Assembly: GCA_964019335.1 (NCBI GenBank)
Contig: OZ025675.1
Coordinates: 314,501 to 378,500, forward strand
Length of the DNA: 64,000 bases
From: Diplonema japonicum
Taxonomy: Eukaryota > Euglenozoa > Diplonemea > Diplonemida > Diplonemidae
Direction: 5' to 3'
Shown here: piece by piece, positions 47,660-57,302 of the stretch
Layout: each line of letters begins with the position of its first letter
Numbering within the stretch: position 1 is the stretch's first letter
Program-made: the position numbers and the translations under genes
The notes under the pieces: model-generated
Seen by the model: only the letters and a program-made list of their open reading frames with translations
Told to the model about the DNA's origin: nothing
Databases searched by the model: none

Positions 47660-49432
47660 TTAGTAAATTTGTTTCCGCCTCTGAACTGGTAGCTTCTTCG
47701 CAATCATGTTTGACAGTGCTGCCACGAAGGGCTCGTTGGTATAATCCATCAGAAGGTGTTGGGTTTCGTGGTCACACCTCCCTTGCAGGTACAGCTTCGC
47801 TGCCTCGTTGTACTTCACCCAGTACTTCGCCCGAGACTCGTCCAGTGCGTACATCCACTCCTGGTCCATCTCCTGCCCCTGACCTACGTAGCCGTGATAG
47901 GACGGCCTTGCAGCGCTTGGAGTAATGGGGGGTGTTGCAGAGTCCGCGCTTATCATTGCCTCCCACAGGACAGCTTCCTTCTCCTCGGTGTGCTTCACAA
48001 AGGTGACTGCCTTGAGGATGATGCGCATTTCTTGTGTGACAGAGGCGTCCATGTAGGCAGCAGTGTTGCACACAACCCCAATGCCCCACTCCGCACCGAG
48101 CCTCTCGTACACAGATGTTAAAACAGCCGTGTTCCCCATGATGCTGAACCGCCTCACCTCGTTGTTCCCAAGGTCACCCACCAGAACCTTCCCACCGCAC
48201 ACGGCCACGTTCACTTCCATTCCTTGTTCTACTTTTGCCCGTTTCATGGCTGTTGCTGTCTTCACCGCCGCCACTGCGTGTTGCATGCAGCGTTTTGAAG
48301 CGTTGAACGAGGCGTGCACGTGGTCCCCGACGAACAGGTCCAGCATCCCCTTCTGTGCACGAACAGCGTGCAGTGCGAACCCGATCACCTTCGCGTGGTG
48401 GCGGCTGAACTCTGCGTGATCCGCTTCCGCGGCTTTGATCGAGTTCTTCATGTTCATCACCAGCATGGTCACCCTTGAGGCCGTGAGGACGCGGACCGCA
48501 GCCACGCTCTCTGATAATACAGATGTAGCTGTTTGAGACTCCGATACAGAGTGAGACTGGGTCTGTGAGAATGTGCTCTCCTCGTCGGAGCTAAAGCCCC
48601 TGTCAAGACAGGACTCGGGGAGGTAAGGTTTATACGACCGGAGGTTCACAAGAATGGTGTGAAGCGCTTCGTGCAGCTTGTCGGGGAGATTGTCTTTGGA
48701 ATTTGCGAGCGTGAGGCTAGCCTCTTCAAGCTTGAACCCTGCAAGGAAGGAGGCCACGTCGCGTGCTGCAAGAACACCCAGTTCCAACTTCCGTTTTTCA
48801 GCGAGAACCTCGTTGGCGAAGCCTCTTGTGAAGTAGAAGTCGAGGAGGAAGATGGCACACATGATGAGGTACTTAAGAGCAGCAGCAACCGCAGGACGTT
48901 TACATGGCATGGAATTGCAGTGACACACCTCTAAGAAGCGATATTCGTGGTCGCCGTTAAATTGGAAAGGACTGTCAAGAAGGCCAAAACGGGAGATCTC
49001 TTCTGCTGTGGTGATGAACAGCCAGAGGCAGAGGGTGATGATGACAATGATAGAGGACCTTGACCTAATCCTGCACACGAGCATAATATCTACAACTAGG
49101 ATAGAGCATGCCCATATCCTAGGGGTCATTGCACCCATTGCGTTAAGGTCTACGAAGATGATGGCAATAATGTCCGCGTACCCCACAAGCTCTATGAAGG
49201 TGTCGGAGGGCTTCTTGTTCACGAATAACCATATTAGGCCGGACCCGTTCACGAAGGCGATGATGAAGGCCCCTATGTGGGCTGTTTGAAATCCGGTGGT
49301 GAACCTCCCTGCGATGCCCAGCGCTGTGGTGATTAAAAGGTACCAAACGAGGACCTTCTTTCGCTTGACCATCACCTCATCGTCGTCGGGGAGGGCGAGG
49401 ATGCTGGCAAGCCAGTTGAGCGGCGACCACAT
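47660..49432 (-). CDS. six-helix membrane protein with pseudo-cyclase domain, paralog 7 (divergent)
   Basis: About 590 residues from the ATG at 49432 (MWSPLNWLASILALPDDDEV). The upstream in-frame ATG at 49561 adds an implausible leader. It is the most divergent of the seven: CHCNSMPCKRP in the outside loop, EASLTLANSKDNLPDK after helix 6, YLPESCLDRGFSSDEES at the linker, and SKRCMQHAVAAVKTATAMKR in the cyclase-like part. It is the only six-helix copy ending in TAA (RRKQIY). The cyclase motif lines LVMNMKNS and SIMGNTAVLTSVYERLG are retained, so the degenerate residues are ancestral to the family. A pyrimidine-rich stretch (TTTTTTTTTCTTCTTTGACA) lies about 80 bp upstream. Confidence 0.85.
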   Translation of the reverse strand: MWSPLNWLASILALPDDDEVMVKRKKVLVWYLLITTALGIAGRFTTGFQTAHIGAFIIAFVNGSGLIWLFVNKKPSDTFIELVGYADIIAIIFVDLNAMGAMTPRIWACSILVVDIMLVCRIRSRSSIIVIITLCLWLFITTAEEISRFGLLDSPFQFNGDHEYRFLEVCHCNSMPCKRPAVAAALKYLIMCAIFLLDFYFTRGFANEVLAEKRKLELGVLAARDVASFLAGFKLEEASLTLANSKDNLPDKLHEALHTILVNLRSYKPYLPESCLDRGFSSDEESTFSQTQSHSVSESQTATSVLSESVAAVRVLTASRVTMLVMNMKNSIKAAEADHAEFSRHHAKVIGFALHAVRAQKGMLDLFVGDHVHASFNASKRCMQHAVAAVKTATAMKRAKVEQGMEVNVAVCGGKVLVGDLGNNEVRRFSIMGNTAVLTSVYERLGAEWGIGVVCNTAAYMDASVTQEMRIILKAVTFVKHTEEKEAVLWEAMISADSATPPITPSAARPSYHGYVGQGQEMDQEWMYALDESRAKYWVKYNEAAKLYLQGRCDHETQHLLMDYTNEPFVAALSNMIAKKLPVQRRKQIY

Positions 49433-49527
49433 TTTTGGTATTTTCCCTTTTTTTTCTTTTGTGTGTGATGTAAAAAACGGAACCCCGGTGTCAAAGAAGA
49501 AAAAAAAATAATAATAAATTCGATAAC

Positions 49528-49622
49528 GTTTCAGTGTGCAGGGGAGGAGGGGGGTACTCACTGTTTCAAGATGAAATTTACACTAACAGGTAACGGTTCT
49601 GCAGCGTACGCTGTCTGGTTAG
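49528..49622 (-). repeat. LINE 3'-end fragment
   Basis: GTTTCAGTGTGCAGG, ACTCACTGTTTCAAGA, AATTTACACTAACAGGTAAC and GGTTCTGC...GCTGTCTGGT correspond to the end of ORF2 and the 3' tail at 57265-57345 of the full LINE, with divergence. Confidence 0.6.
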
Positions 49623-50094
49623 TCACGAAAGAATCTAGGTACTTTCTTTTTTTCCTTTTTCTTTTTTTTTAAATGAAGTTACTTGCTCCTTACTTGCTGA
49701 GGTTCTAGAGCGGTAGGGAATGGTGGCCGAGAGGCACACCAGATAACGGTGCTCCATTTTAAACATTTTTTTAGACCTTTCAGAAAAGAAAAGAAAAAAA
49801 AGAGAAAAGGTCCAAAATCTTAAGCCAATAAAAAAAAAAAAAAAAAAAAAAAAAGTTGGGCTATTTTTCTTTTCTTAATTTTTTTTAACATAAAACTTTT
49901 TTGTTAACGTTCGTTTGACACGAGGGATGACTGCTTTTTTTTTGTAAAATACCCCATTTTCACTCAGGGGATTTATAAGCTGCTGATCAGAAAAAGAAAC
50001 TCATAGTAAAAGTCAATCCCACTGGAGGACAGCCTCTTTGTGGTGTGAATTCCTATCTATTAATGCTCCCCTTCTGGAGCATAGCCTTCGTTCC

Positions 50095-50398
50095 TATTGT
50101 CGCCTTTTAAAGCTTTCCGTAGTTTGACACGCGGTCTTTCTTGTGTGTCCCTTTCAACTCCTGTAGCTTTTGCGCCGTCTGTCTTGATGCGAGCCTATTG
50201 CAGCCTTGCCTCCGATCGCTGTGAGCGACTTGACCCTCTTTGCCCCGTCCGCAGGGAAGGGGCATCTTATCCGTCTCGTTCTGCACGCTGCGTTGGCACT
50301 CTCCACCAACAGCTTGATTCTGCGTGCCTTCCTCTGCATGTTGTAGACTCCCAGTGACTTACCGGTCGTCTCCTCGAAGTCGAGTGCAAGTTCAGAAA
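50095..50398 (-). pseudogene. C-terminal fragment of a LINE ORF2
   Basis: Minus-strand frames read ELALDFEETTGKSLGVYNMQ and RKARRIKLLVESANAACRT, matching LAIDFEMTTGISLYGE and RKAARLRYILNRVQACAAK in the 14460-18482 ORF2. The segment ends at an A-run at 50396. Only about 300 bp remain. Confidence 0.75.
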
Positions 50399-51206
50399 AA
50401 AAAAGAAAAAAGAAATCCCTGTACCTTTTGCCATCGTAGTGAAAGACTTTTCAGCGGGAGTCGCCTCAAAGCCGCCACGGGTTCACTTGCGGGATTGCCG
50501 AAAGGGAATGCGTGAACATTCCGCAACGCGAATGCAATTCGAAGCAAAGAAGATATCTTGTGCCCGCAAAAAAAAAAAAAAAGAAAGAAAAAAAAAAACC
50601 CTGAAAAGAAAAGAGCAGGTTGATCGTTGTCGGTGCACAAGCCGGGGGTTAACCGCCTAACAGTTCAATATAAAAGAATATGGCCAGTAGAGTGTCGAGC
50701 CATGTAGCTTAGAAAAGCAAGCACAAAACAAAAACTTTTTCTTTTTTTACTGCCAGCTGACAAAGTAAAGAATATGCCAAGCCTTTACATGCATAGTCCG
50801 GTATGCATATAAATAGTGGGATAGTGGGCTAGTAAAAAAAAGAAGATAAAAAATAAAAAAAGAGACATTTGAAAGGGGGGGGGGGGGGGGAAGATGTCTT
50901 TGAAGGGAACCTGCAGTAGTGGCAGGATCGCCTAAAAAAAAGAACGGCTTAAAAAATGGTGGCTGGTAGATACACGTTTCCGAAAATTCCGAAGGTTTCA
51001 CACACACAGGGTTCTTTGTTGCCCTTTCGTGGTGAGCTACCGCCAAGGAACAACGTCACACCGAGGCCTGCAGCATAATAAATTCATTACTTGTTGGCAG
51101 TAAAAATTGCTCTTATTTCACTCAAAGTGCCGTGAAATAAAGCCGCTTTACCACCAAGTAATGTTTTGACTGTAAGACTTTTTCGAGATATCGCATTTTA
51201 CTACAC

Positions 51207-51247
<41 letters not shown>

Positions 51248-51371
51248 GGTTTTGTTTGTGCGCACGAGCGGTATTTTACCTAATTAAATAGCTCATTGCG
51301 CTGCCATCAACTAGTTTTTCATAGTTTTGGTAATAATATTGTTAAAACAAGAACAGAAAAAAAAAATATAT
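50399..51371. other. intergenic: repeat fragments, no gene
   Basis: A remnant of the GGTTAACC/GGATAAGCC repeat (50617-50660), a G-run (50876-50890), A36 at about 51210-51246 and a GTGCGCAC-family copy (51247-51350) that runs into TATATATATA at the edge of the next transposon. Confidence 0.65.
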
Positions 51372-52968
51372 ATATATGGGTCGATTTCAAAACCCCCCCC
51401 CCCCCCCCAAAATGAGGCCAATTGACACTTTCGTTGCATCTTTGGGCATGCCGCCCCCTTTAAAAAAAATTCTCCATATTTCCCGGCCCATATTAGGAAA
51501 GAACCCGGGTCAGAAATCGCTCAAGGGTGCTATTTTGACCTATGAAAAATTCAGTCTTAGGGTAAAAATCGGGTTTTAGTGGTTTTGGTAAAGTCAGAGA
51601 GTATGCTTTCAATAGCAAGAAATAGCGGAACTCACTGCTAGAAGGTGGCTGAAATGATGTTGGAAGTGGAAACCTTCATTTCCTAGTCTTCTGCGGCTGA
51701 GATGTGCTGCTGCTGAGTGGGCGACCTCGTTTCTTTTTCATACTATTAGGCCTTCTACCGCATTTTGGGGGGTTTTAAGAGGCTCATTCGTAGGTGTACT
51801 TGGTGCTTTGGGCTTGTCATGGGGTGTCGAGTATTTTTGTAATTTGGTTACTATTCTTTCTCGTTTTTCAAGTCCGGGAAGGCTATCAGGAACGTCCTCA
51901 TACTCATCACAAGATTCATAGACTGGGGGCCTTTTCTCTGCCCTGTCTGCATCGAGTTCTTTGATGATGTACTTTAGTTCTTTCTAGCTCGTGGACGCAC
52001 ACGTAGCAAGTAGTCGGAGGGTGTGCTCCTGAGCTCATATGCACCTGTAAAATCCGGAAACTCAAGAATTTTCTTTTTGTACGGGCCAAAGAAATCAGTA
52101 ACTACATGCACGGCGCACCGTATCGTATTGGTGATGTTAGCTATTTGTTCCACAGTTTTAATTGTTGTGGAACGAGGCACCCAAAACCAAACACGAGAGA
52201 GCACACCAAAGTGGCTGTCCCTGTTGTTTTTGCCGTGTTTCTCCCAGAAACCACAGGGAAAACGTCCGATCGGGATATACATAACGAAGACCAAAAAGAA
52301 CAAAGTAGCAAAATTCCTTTGCACGAAAGTGACGCCCACCGTCAGTCCAGAGTATCCACTCCATTTTTTTCTTTATTTTTTTCTGTGCCCATGCTACTGT
52401 GGAACAAGACTTTTCCAACAGTAAGGCCAGCTGCCCTTATTTCATCATGTGTGATGTGGTCAAGCCTCATGCCTCTGACCAATTGGCGCCGTGTGGTGTC
52501 TTGTTGGCTACTAAATCAACCAGAAAATGATAGCAGAAGTGCCGCTAGAAGTTCCCCTTTACACACTACGCCACAAACTAGTGCAGCACAGTCGTTGCCA
52601 CTGAGCTTCTCAAAAACCTCTGTGGCGAGTGTCCTGATCGCCGTGGTGTTCCCATTTACCCTTTCTCGGTCCGAATACCATTTTTTTTTACCCCTAGCTT
52701 CTCAACAGCAAGTTTAAAAGCATCCATTTTTGTCACTCCCTCTTTTACTGAATTTGTGCAAAGTGAAAAAACCCATTTTTGCCCCTAGGACTGAATTTTC
52801 TGGGTACTAGTAACACTCACTTTCCCATTTTCTGGGGTGTTTTCTTTCCTAACCTGGGCCGGGAAAGTTGTAGAATTTTTTTTCTTTGGGAAAAAGTACT
52901 TAGAGAAATATTGAAAGTGTCAATTGGCCTCATTTTGGGGGGGGGTTTTTGAAACGATGCCATATATA
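51372..52968 (-). mobile_element. DDE-type DNA transposon, copy 2, inverted and internally deleted
   Basis: Reverse-complement copy of 25283-27318 with both TIRs (TATATGGGTCGATTTCAAAA at 51374; GAAACGATGCCATATA at 52951). Relative to copy 1 it lacks about 400 bp covering the first catalytic Asp region, joining AAGGGCAGCT directly to a segment before ATGGAGTGGATACTCTGG. FGVLSRVW and KHGKNNRDSHFG are kept. It cannot encode an active transposase. Confidence 0.85.
51687..52725 (-). pseudogene. deleted transposase gene, copy 2
   Basis: Fragments in different minus-strand frames: MDAFKLAVEK-like start near 52725, the LISSCVMWSSL-antisense region covering MRLDHI...HDEI, then MEWILWTDGGRHFRAKEFCY (52368 downward), KHGKNNRDSHFGVLSRVW, and the Pro/Arg-rich AT-hook tail near 51700. 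The second motif reads TDGGRHFRAK against TDSGRHFRAK in copy 1. An internal deletion and several shifts disable it. Confidence 0.7.
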
Positions 52969-55657
52969 TAAAGGGCCCCCCCGAATAATCCCTTTATTTG
53001 GGCAGTGGAGGGGGGGTGTTAGGGCTCCAAAAAAAAAGAATTATTTGGAATACACTTATTTGGGTTGTACTTATTTGGGCTGGGGGGCCTGCCACATGGA
53101 TAACAGGGAACGGGGCTTAGAGCACTTCGGAAATCTTAACATGCCAAATCGTGCCAAGACTTTTTTCATGCGCTTTTTTTTTTCCAAGGGAAATTTTAAC
53201 AGTTTTTCTCCCAGGCTGTGGAGAACCCACAAACGTTGCAGACAAACCGCCTGGTTTTGGCGTTAGGTGGTTGCTGGGAGGTTGCGGGGGTCTGAGAGGC
53301 TTGAGAATCTGTCAACAACGTTCTGTGCTGCATCTAAACTTCGCTAAGTGCGCTTAGCTGTATGGCCTCCTCGGAACTACCTGGAAGGTAGCCGCGAGAT
53401 CGCATATAGCTAAAGGTGTCGCATATAGCTAAAGGTGTCGCATATAGCTAAAGGTGTCGCATATAGCTAAAGGTGTCGCATATAGCTAAAGGTGTCGCAT
53501 ATAGCTAAAGGTGTCGCATATAGCTAAAGGTGTCGCATATAGCTAAAGGTGTCGCATATAGCTAAAGGTGTCGCATATAGCTAAAGGTGTCGCATATAGC
53601 TAAAGGTGTCGCATATAGCTAAAGGTGTCGCATATAGCTAAAGGTGTCGCATATAGCTAAAGGTGTCGCATATAGCTAAAGGTGTCGCATATAGCTAAAG
53701 GTGTCGCATATAGCTAAAGGTGTCGCATATAGCTAAAGGTGTCGCATATAGCTAAAGGTGTCGCATATAGCTAAAGGTGTCGCATATAGCTAAAGGTGTC
53801 GCATATAGCTAAAGGTGTCGCATATAGCTAAAGGTGTCGCATATAGCTAAAGGTGTCGCATATAGCTAAAGGTGTCGCATATAGCTAAAGGTGTCGCATA
53901 TAGCTAAAGGTGTCGCATATAGCTAAAGGTGTCGCATATAGCTAAAGGTGTCGCATATAGCTAAAGGTGTCGCATATAGCTAAAGGTGTCGCATATAGCT
54001 AAAGGTGTCGCATATAGCTAAAGGTGTCGCATATAGCTAAAGGTGTCGCATATAGCTAAAGGTGTCGCATATAGCTAAAGGTGTCGCATATAGCTAAAGG
54101 TGTCGCATATAGCTAAAGGTGTCGCATATAGCTAAAGGTGTCGCATATAGCTAAAGGTGTCGCATATAGCTAAAGGTGTCGCATATAGCTAAAGGTGTCG
54201 CATATAGCTAAAGGTGTCGCATATAGCTAAAGGTGTCGCATATAGCTAAAGGTGTCGCATATAGCTAAAGGTGTCGCATATAGCTAAAGGTGTCGCATAT
54301 AGCTAAAGGTGTCGCATATAGCTAAAGGTGTCGCATATAGCTAAAGGTGTCGCATATAGCTAAAGGTGTCGCATATAGCTAAAGGTGTCGCATATAGCTA
54401 AAGGTGTCGCATATAGCTAAAGGTGTCGCATATAGCTAAAGGTGTCGCATATAGCTAAAGGTGTCGCATATAGCTAAAGGTGTCGCATATAGCTAAAGGT
54501 GTCGCATATAGCTAAAGGTGTCGCATATAGCTAAAGGTGTCGCATATAGCTAAAGGTGTCGCATATAGCTAAAGGTGTCGCATATAGCTAAAGGTGTCGC
54601 ATATAGCTAAAGGTGTCGCATATAGCTAAAGGTGTCGCATATAGCTAAAGGTGTCGCATATAGCTAAAGGTGTCGCATATAGCTAAAGGTGTCGCATATA
54701 GCTAAAGGTGTCGCATATAGCTAAAGGTGTCGCATACAGCTAAAGGTGTCGCATATAGCTAAAGGTGTCGCATATAGCTAAAGGTGTCGCATATAGCTAA
54801 AGGTGTCGCATATAGCTAAAGGTGTCGCATATAGCTAAAGGTGTCGCATATAGCTAAGGTGTCGCATATAGCTAAGGTGTCGAGCAGTTGCATGACCTTT
54901 CTCATGTGCTTGCCCTACCCACAGTGCCACGTTGATTCGGCACTCTGCTGCAGTCATCAACGTCCCGCCTCGGCTGCTTGGGGCATGCCACAGCCCCCCT
55001 TAACCCCTCAAAATGGCGAGAAGCAGCCTCACAATACGTACTTTTCCTTTTCAATCGATTGTTATATTTGTACTAATAAAATATAGCGCGCATTCGACGG
55101 CACTGGTCAAGCGACTGGCACCTTCCGAAGAAGGGCCTCCCACGTCCGCCGGGTTGAGCAGAGGATGCCCCGGGGCGGCCGTTCCAGTCTGATCATGTCG
55201 CACTATAATATATTTCTCATCTTCTAGAAGAAAATGGGGTTTTTGCCCTCGTAGCTCGCCGGGCCAGATATTGACATTGTTCATCACGAACCAGCTAGCT
55301 TCTTGCGTTAAGAAAAATAGTCCCCCACAATAACCCCCAGGTGCCAAACCCCGTGGTCCCTGTTCAAAATGCAAAGGAATTACTCATAAGTGCCCAAAAC
55401 CAGGCGAAAATCGACTTTTTGGTCAAAAAAGGGGTGTCATAATGGGTTAGGTCGGCTAGTACCTGCATAGGCGTGACTGAGACGAAAGCCCGTTGCACGA
55501 CTACCATGTGACCCCACCCCCCGGTCCCCCAAAAAAAAAAGAAAGGGGTCGGGAATTATTTGGGAAATTTGGAGCGGAAAAATCCCCGAAAAAAAAAAGA
55601 ATTATTTGGGAAAAAACACATTATTTGGGAGGGAATTATTCGGGCCCCCCCTTTATA
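52966..55657 (+). mobile_element. TIR element (TATAAAGGGG ends), copy 2, carrying an expanded minisatellite
   Basis: Same element as 23797-25283: TIRs TATAAAGGGCCCCCCCGAAT and ATTCGGGCCCCCCCTTTATA, and near-identical flanking interior (GGGGGGCCTGCCACATGGA, CGGGGCTTAGAGCACTTCGG). It is 1.2 kb longer overall because one 19-bp unit has become 78. Small deletions are also present relative to copy 1 (for example after GGGTCTGAGAGGCTTGAGAA). It abuts the left end of the inverted DDE transposon. Confidence 0.9.
53402..54881 (+). repeat. 19-bp minisatellite, 78 units
   Basis: Unit GCATATAGCTAAAGGTGTC. 1480 bp is 76 units of 19 bp plus two final units of 18 bp (GCTAAGG, one A lost). One unit near 54734 reads GCATACAGC. 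Otherwise the array is essentially invariant. The 19-bp period does not keep a reading frame. The homologous element at 24286 has a single unit. Confidence 0.97.
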
Positions 55658-55890
55658 TATGAGCTAAAGGAGGCACCGGTGTTGGCGTGTTGTCCACAAG
55701 AACTGTCTACGTGTTGTAGCTCGCAGCTCAACCCTAGGCGGGCGTCCCGGGTAACCAGTTTGCTGCCTGTTCGTCTGCATTATGTTCTTCCACTCGGGCG
55801 CTACCGGTGATGACCGACGAGGAGGTCAACAGCGAACAACACATCTGATGTTTTTCTTATATGTTCATGTTATCCCTCCAAAAAAAAAAA
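55655..55890 (+). repeat. SINE-like repeat, partial copy
   Basis: Head ATATATGAGCTAAAGGAGGC, then a shortened middle (GTCTACGTGTTGTAGC, GGGCGTCCCGGGTAACCAG) and the usual tail GATGACCGACGAGGAGGTCA, CATGTTATCCCTCC and A-run. It starts exactly at the TATATA edge of the preceding TIR element. Confidence 0.8.
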
Positions 55891-56214
55891 AAATTCCTTT
55901 TTTTTTTTTAAATCGATGGTCATTTTCTTTTTTTGAAAAAAAAAGATTTTTTATTCTTCAACTCTTCTAGGGGGTGTCGCCGCTGCTACAATCACCAACT
56001 GCCTACCCGGTCCGGTGCTATCTTTCGATACAAGTAGTTGGGCCAACGTGCTACCCGCCTTTGGCACAATGCAATGGAAGGTCTTTTACCATCGGATGCT
56101 CAAAAAAAGAGGAACTGGCCGTTGTTTGAACGCGCCAAAAAAATAATTTCAAATAATAGAGCAAAAAGATTATTTAAAAAAAAAGAGAAAATAAAAAAAA
56201 GGAAGAAAAAAGTA
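55891..56214. other. intergenic, no gene seen
   Basis: T-runs and A-runs around a short unique stretch (GGGGTGTCGCCGCTGCTACA). Nothing recognised. Confidence 0.55.
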
Positions 56215-56557
56215 GTCTCGATTTTAGTGGTGCCATGAAGTATGTGACACAGCGGCCACCCCTGTGAAACTTCGCCCCGAAGCCTCCCAAGTCCCCTGTG
56301 GTCCCGTAGAAAGTAAAAGTGGAGAGGTAAAGAAAGCTTGGAAATTGAAATAGGGAGAGGGGCCACAGAAGCTATTAAACACCAACTAGAGAGTTGTGGG
56401 AGGCTTGATTCACTGGCACGATGCCGCGGGGAGGCTACTTGCCTGACCTGGTGAAGCCACCTCCTTGTTCGATGTAATGGGATAAGGGACTCTCCGTTGA
56501 GGGCGATGCTAACTGGCGCCACGCGTAGGGTGGGCTCTCCACCCCCGTCCAGGTTTC
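56215..56557 (-). repeat. 345-bp dispersed repeat with conserved ORF, copy 2
   Basis: Reverse complement of 28585-28928 with only a few differences. The minus-strand frame APVSIALNGESLIPLHRTRR continues as in copy 1. To its right, GAACGAGAGTTTCCC, GCTTGTGT and CATTGGTCCCC (56577-56656) recur at 9920-9965. Confidence 0.7.
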
Positions 56558-56669
56558 CCCACGTGTACGGCTTTAGAACGAGAGTTTCCCTTTCGCTTGT
56601 GTTTCTCCAAACCACAATTACCAGGAACCACAGGGAGGTTGGAAACATTGGTCCCCAAAAAAAAAAAAC

Positions 56670-57206
56670 TTTATTTCACTCTTCGTCATTTTCTTCACTC
56701 ACCAGGGGCCTCATAATTTAACGCGAAACGGCCATAATTTAACTAGTTAAATTATGAGATTTTCGAGTTAAATTATGAGACTTTGGAGTTAAATTATGGG
56801 GCTTCAGAGTGAAAAAATGGGTCTTGTCGTGGAAAAAAATGTACCCAACCCCTTGAAAAACTTTTTTGGGGACGGGGTATTTTGACTATTTTTGGCCTGA
56901 GGCCATTCCAGCCCTTAAAAGTGGGAATAAGTGCTTTACTTCCCCTTTAAATGCCACGGCGAAAGCAACCCCATATTACCTTAGGAAAATCCCAAAAAGG
57001 CTGACCTGCGTGGAAAAAAAAACAGCAGTGAAAGCAGTGAAGAGTGAGTAACTCAAATGACGAAGAGTGAAATAAACGACTTACTTGCCGCCAAATGAGC
57101 CATTATTTAACTCTCGTTACCGTTTTTTTGCACTCGGGCCCTCGTGCAAAACATTCGGGAACTCTCGAGTTAAATAATGACTCATAATTTGTTGGCAATA
57201 AATAGC
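56670..57206. repeat. CACTCTTCGTCATTT repeat, copy 2, with TTTATTTCAC inverted ends
   Basis: TTTATTTCACTCTTCGTCAT at 56670 is perfectly inverted at 57055-57076 (ATGACGAAGAGTGAAATAAA), outlining a 407-bp TIR unit. Shared sequence with 35951-36268 continues beyond it to about 57206. Inside is a palindromic AATTTAACTAGTTAAATT and three repeats of GAGTTAAATTATG. Non-coding. Confidence 0.75.
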
Positions 57207-57302
57207 TATTCTTTATTTCTTTGCACTCCTTCGTCATCCCGTAGAAAAAAAAATTTGATAAATTTCGGTGTGCGGGTGGGTGCTCACCGTTCAGGGAGAA
57301 AT

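Noticed and set aside
53402-54881. CRISPR array or repeat protein
   Set aside because: There are no spacers (units are contiguous and identical), and the 19-bp unit breaks any frame. It is a minisatellite in a eukaryotic transposon.
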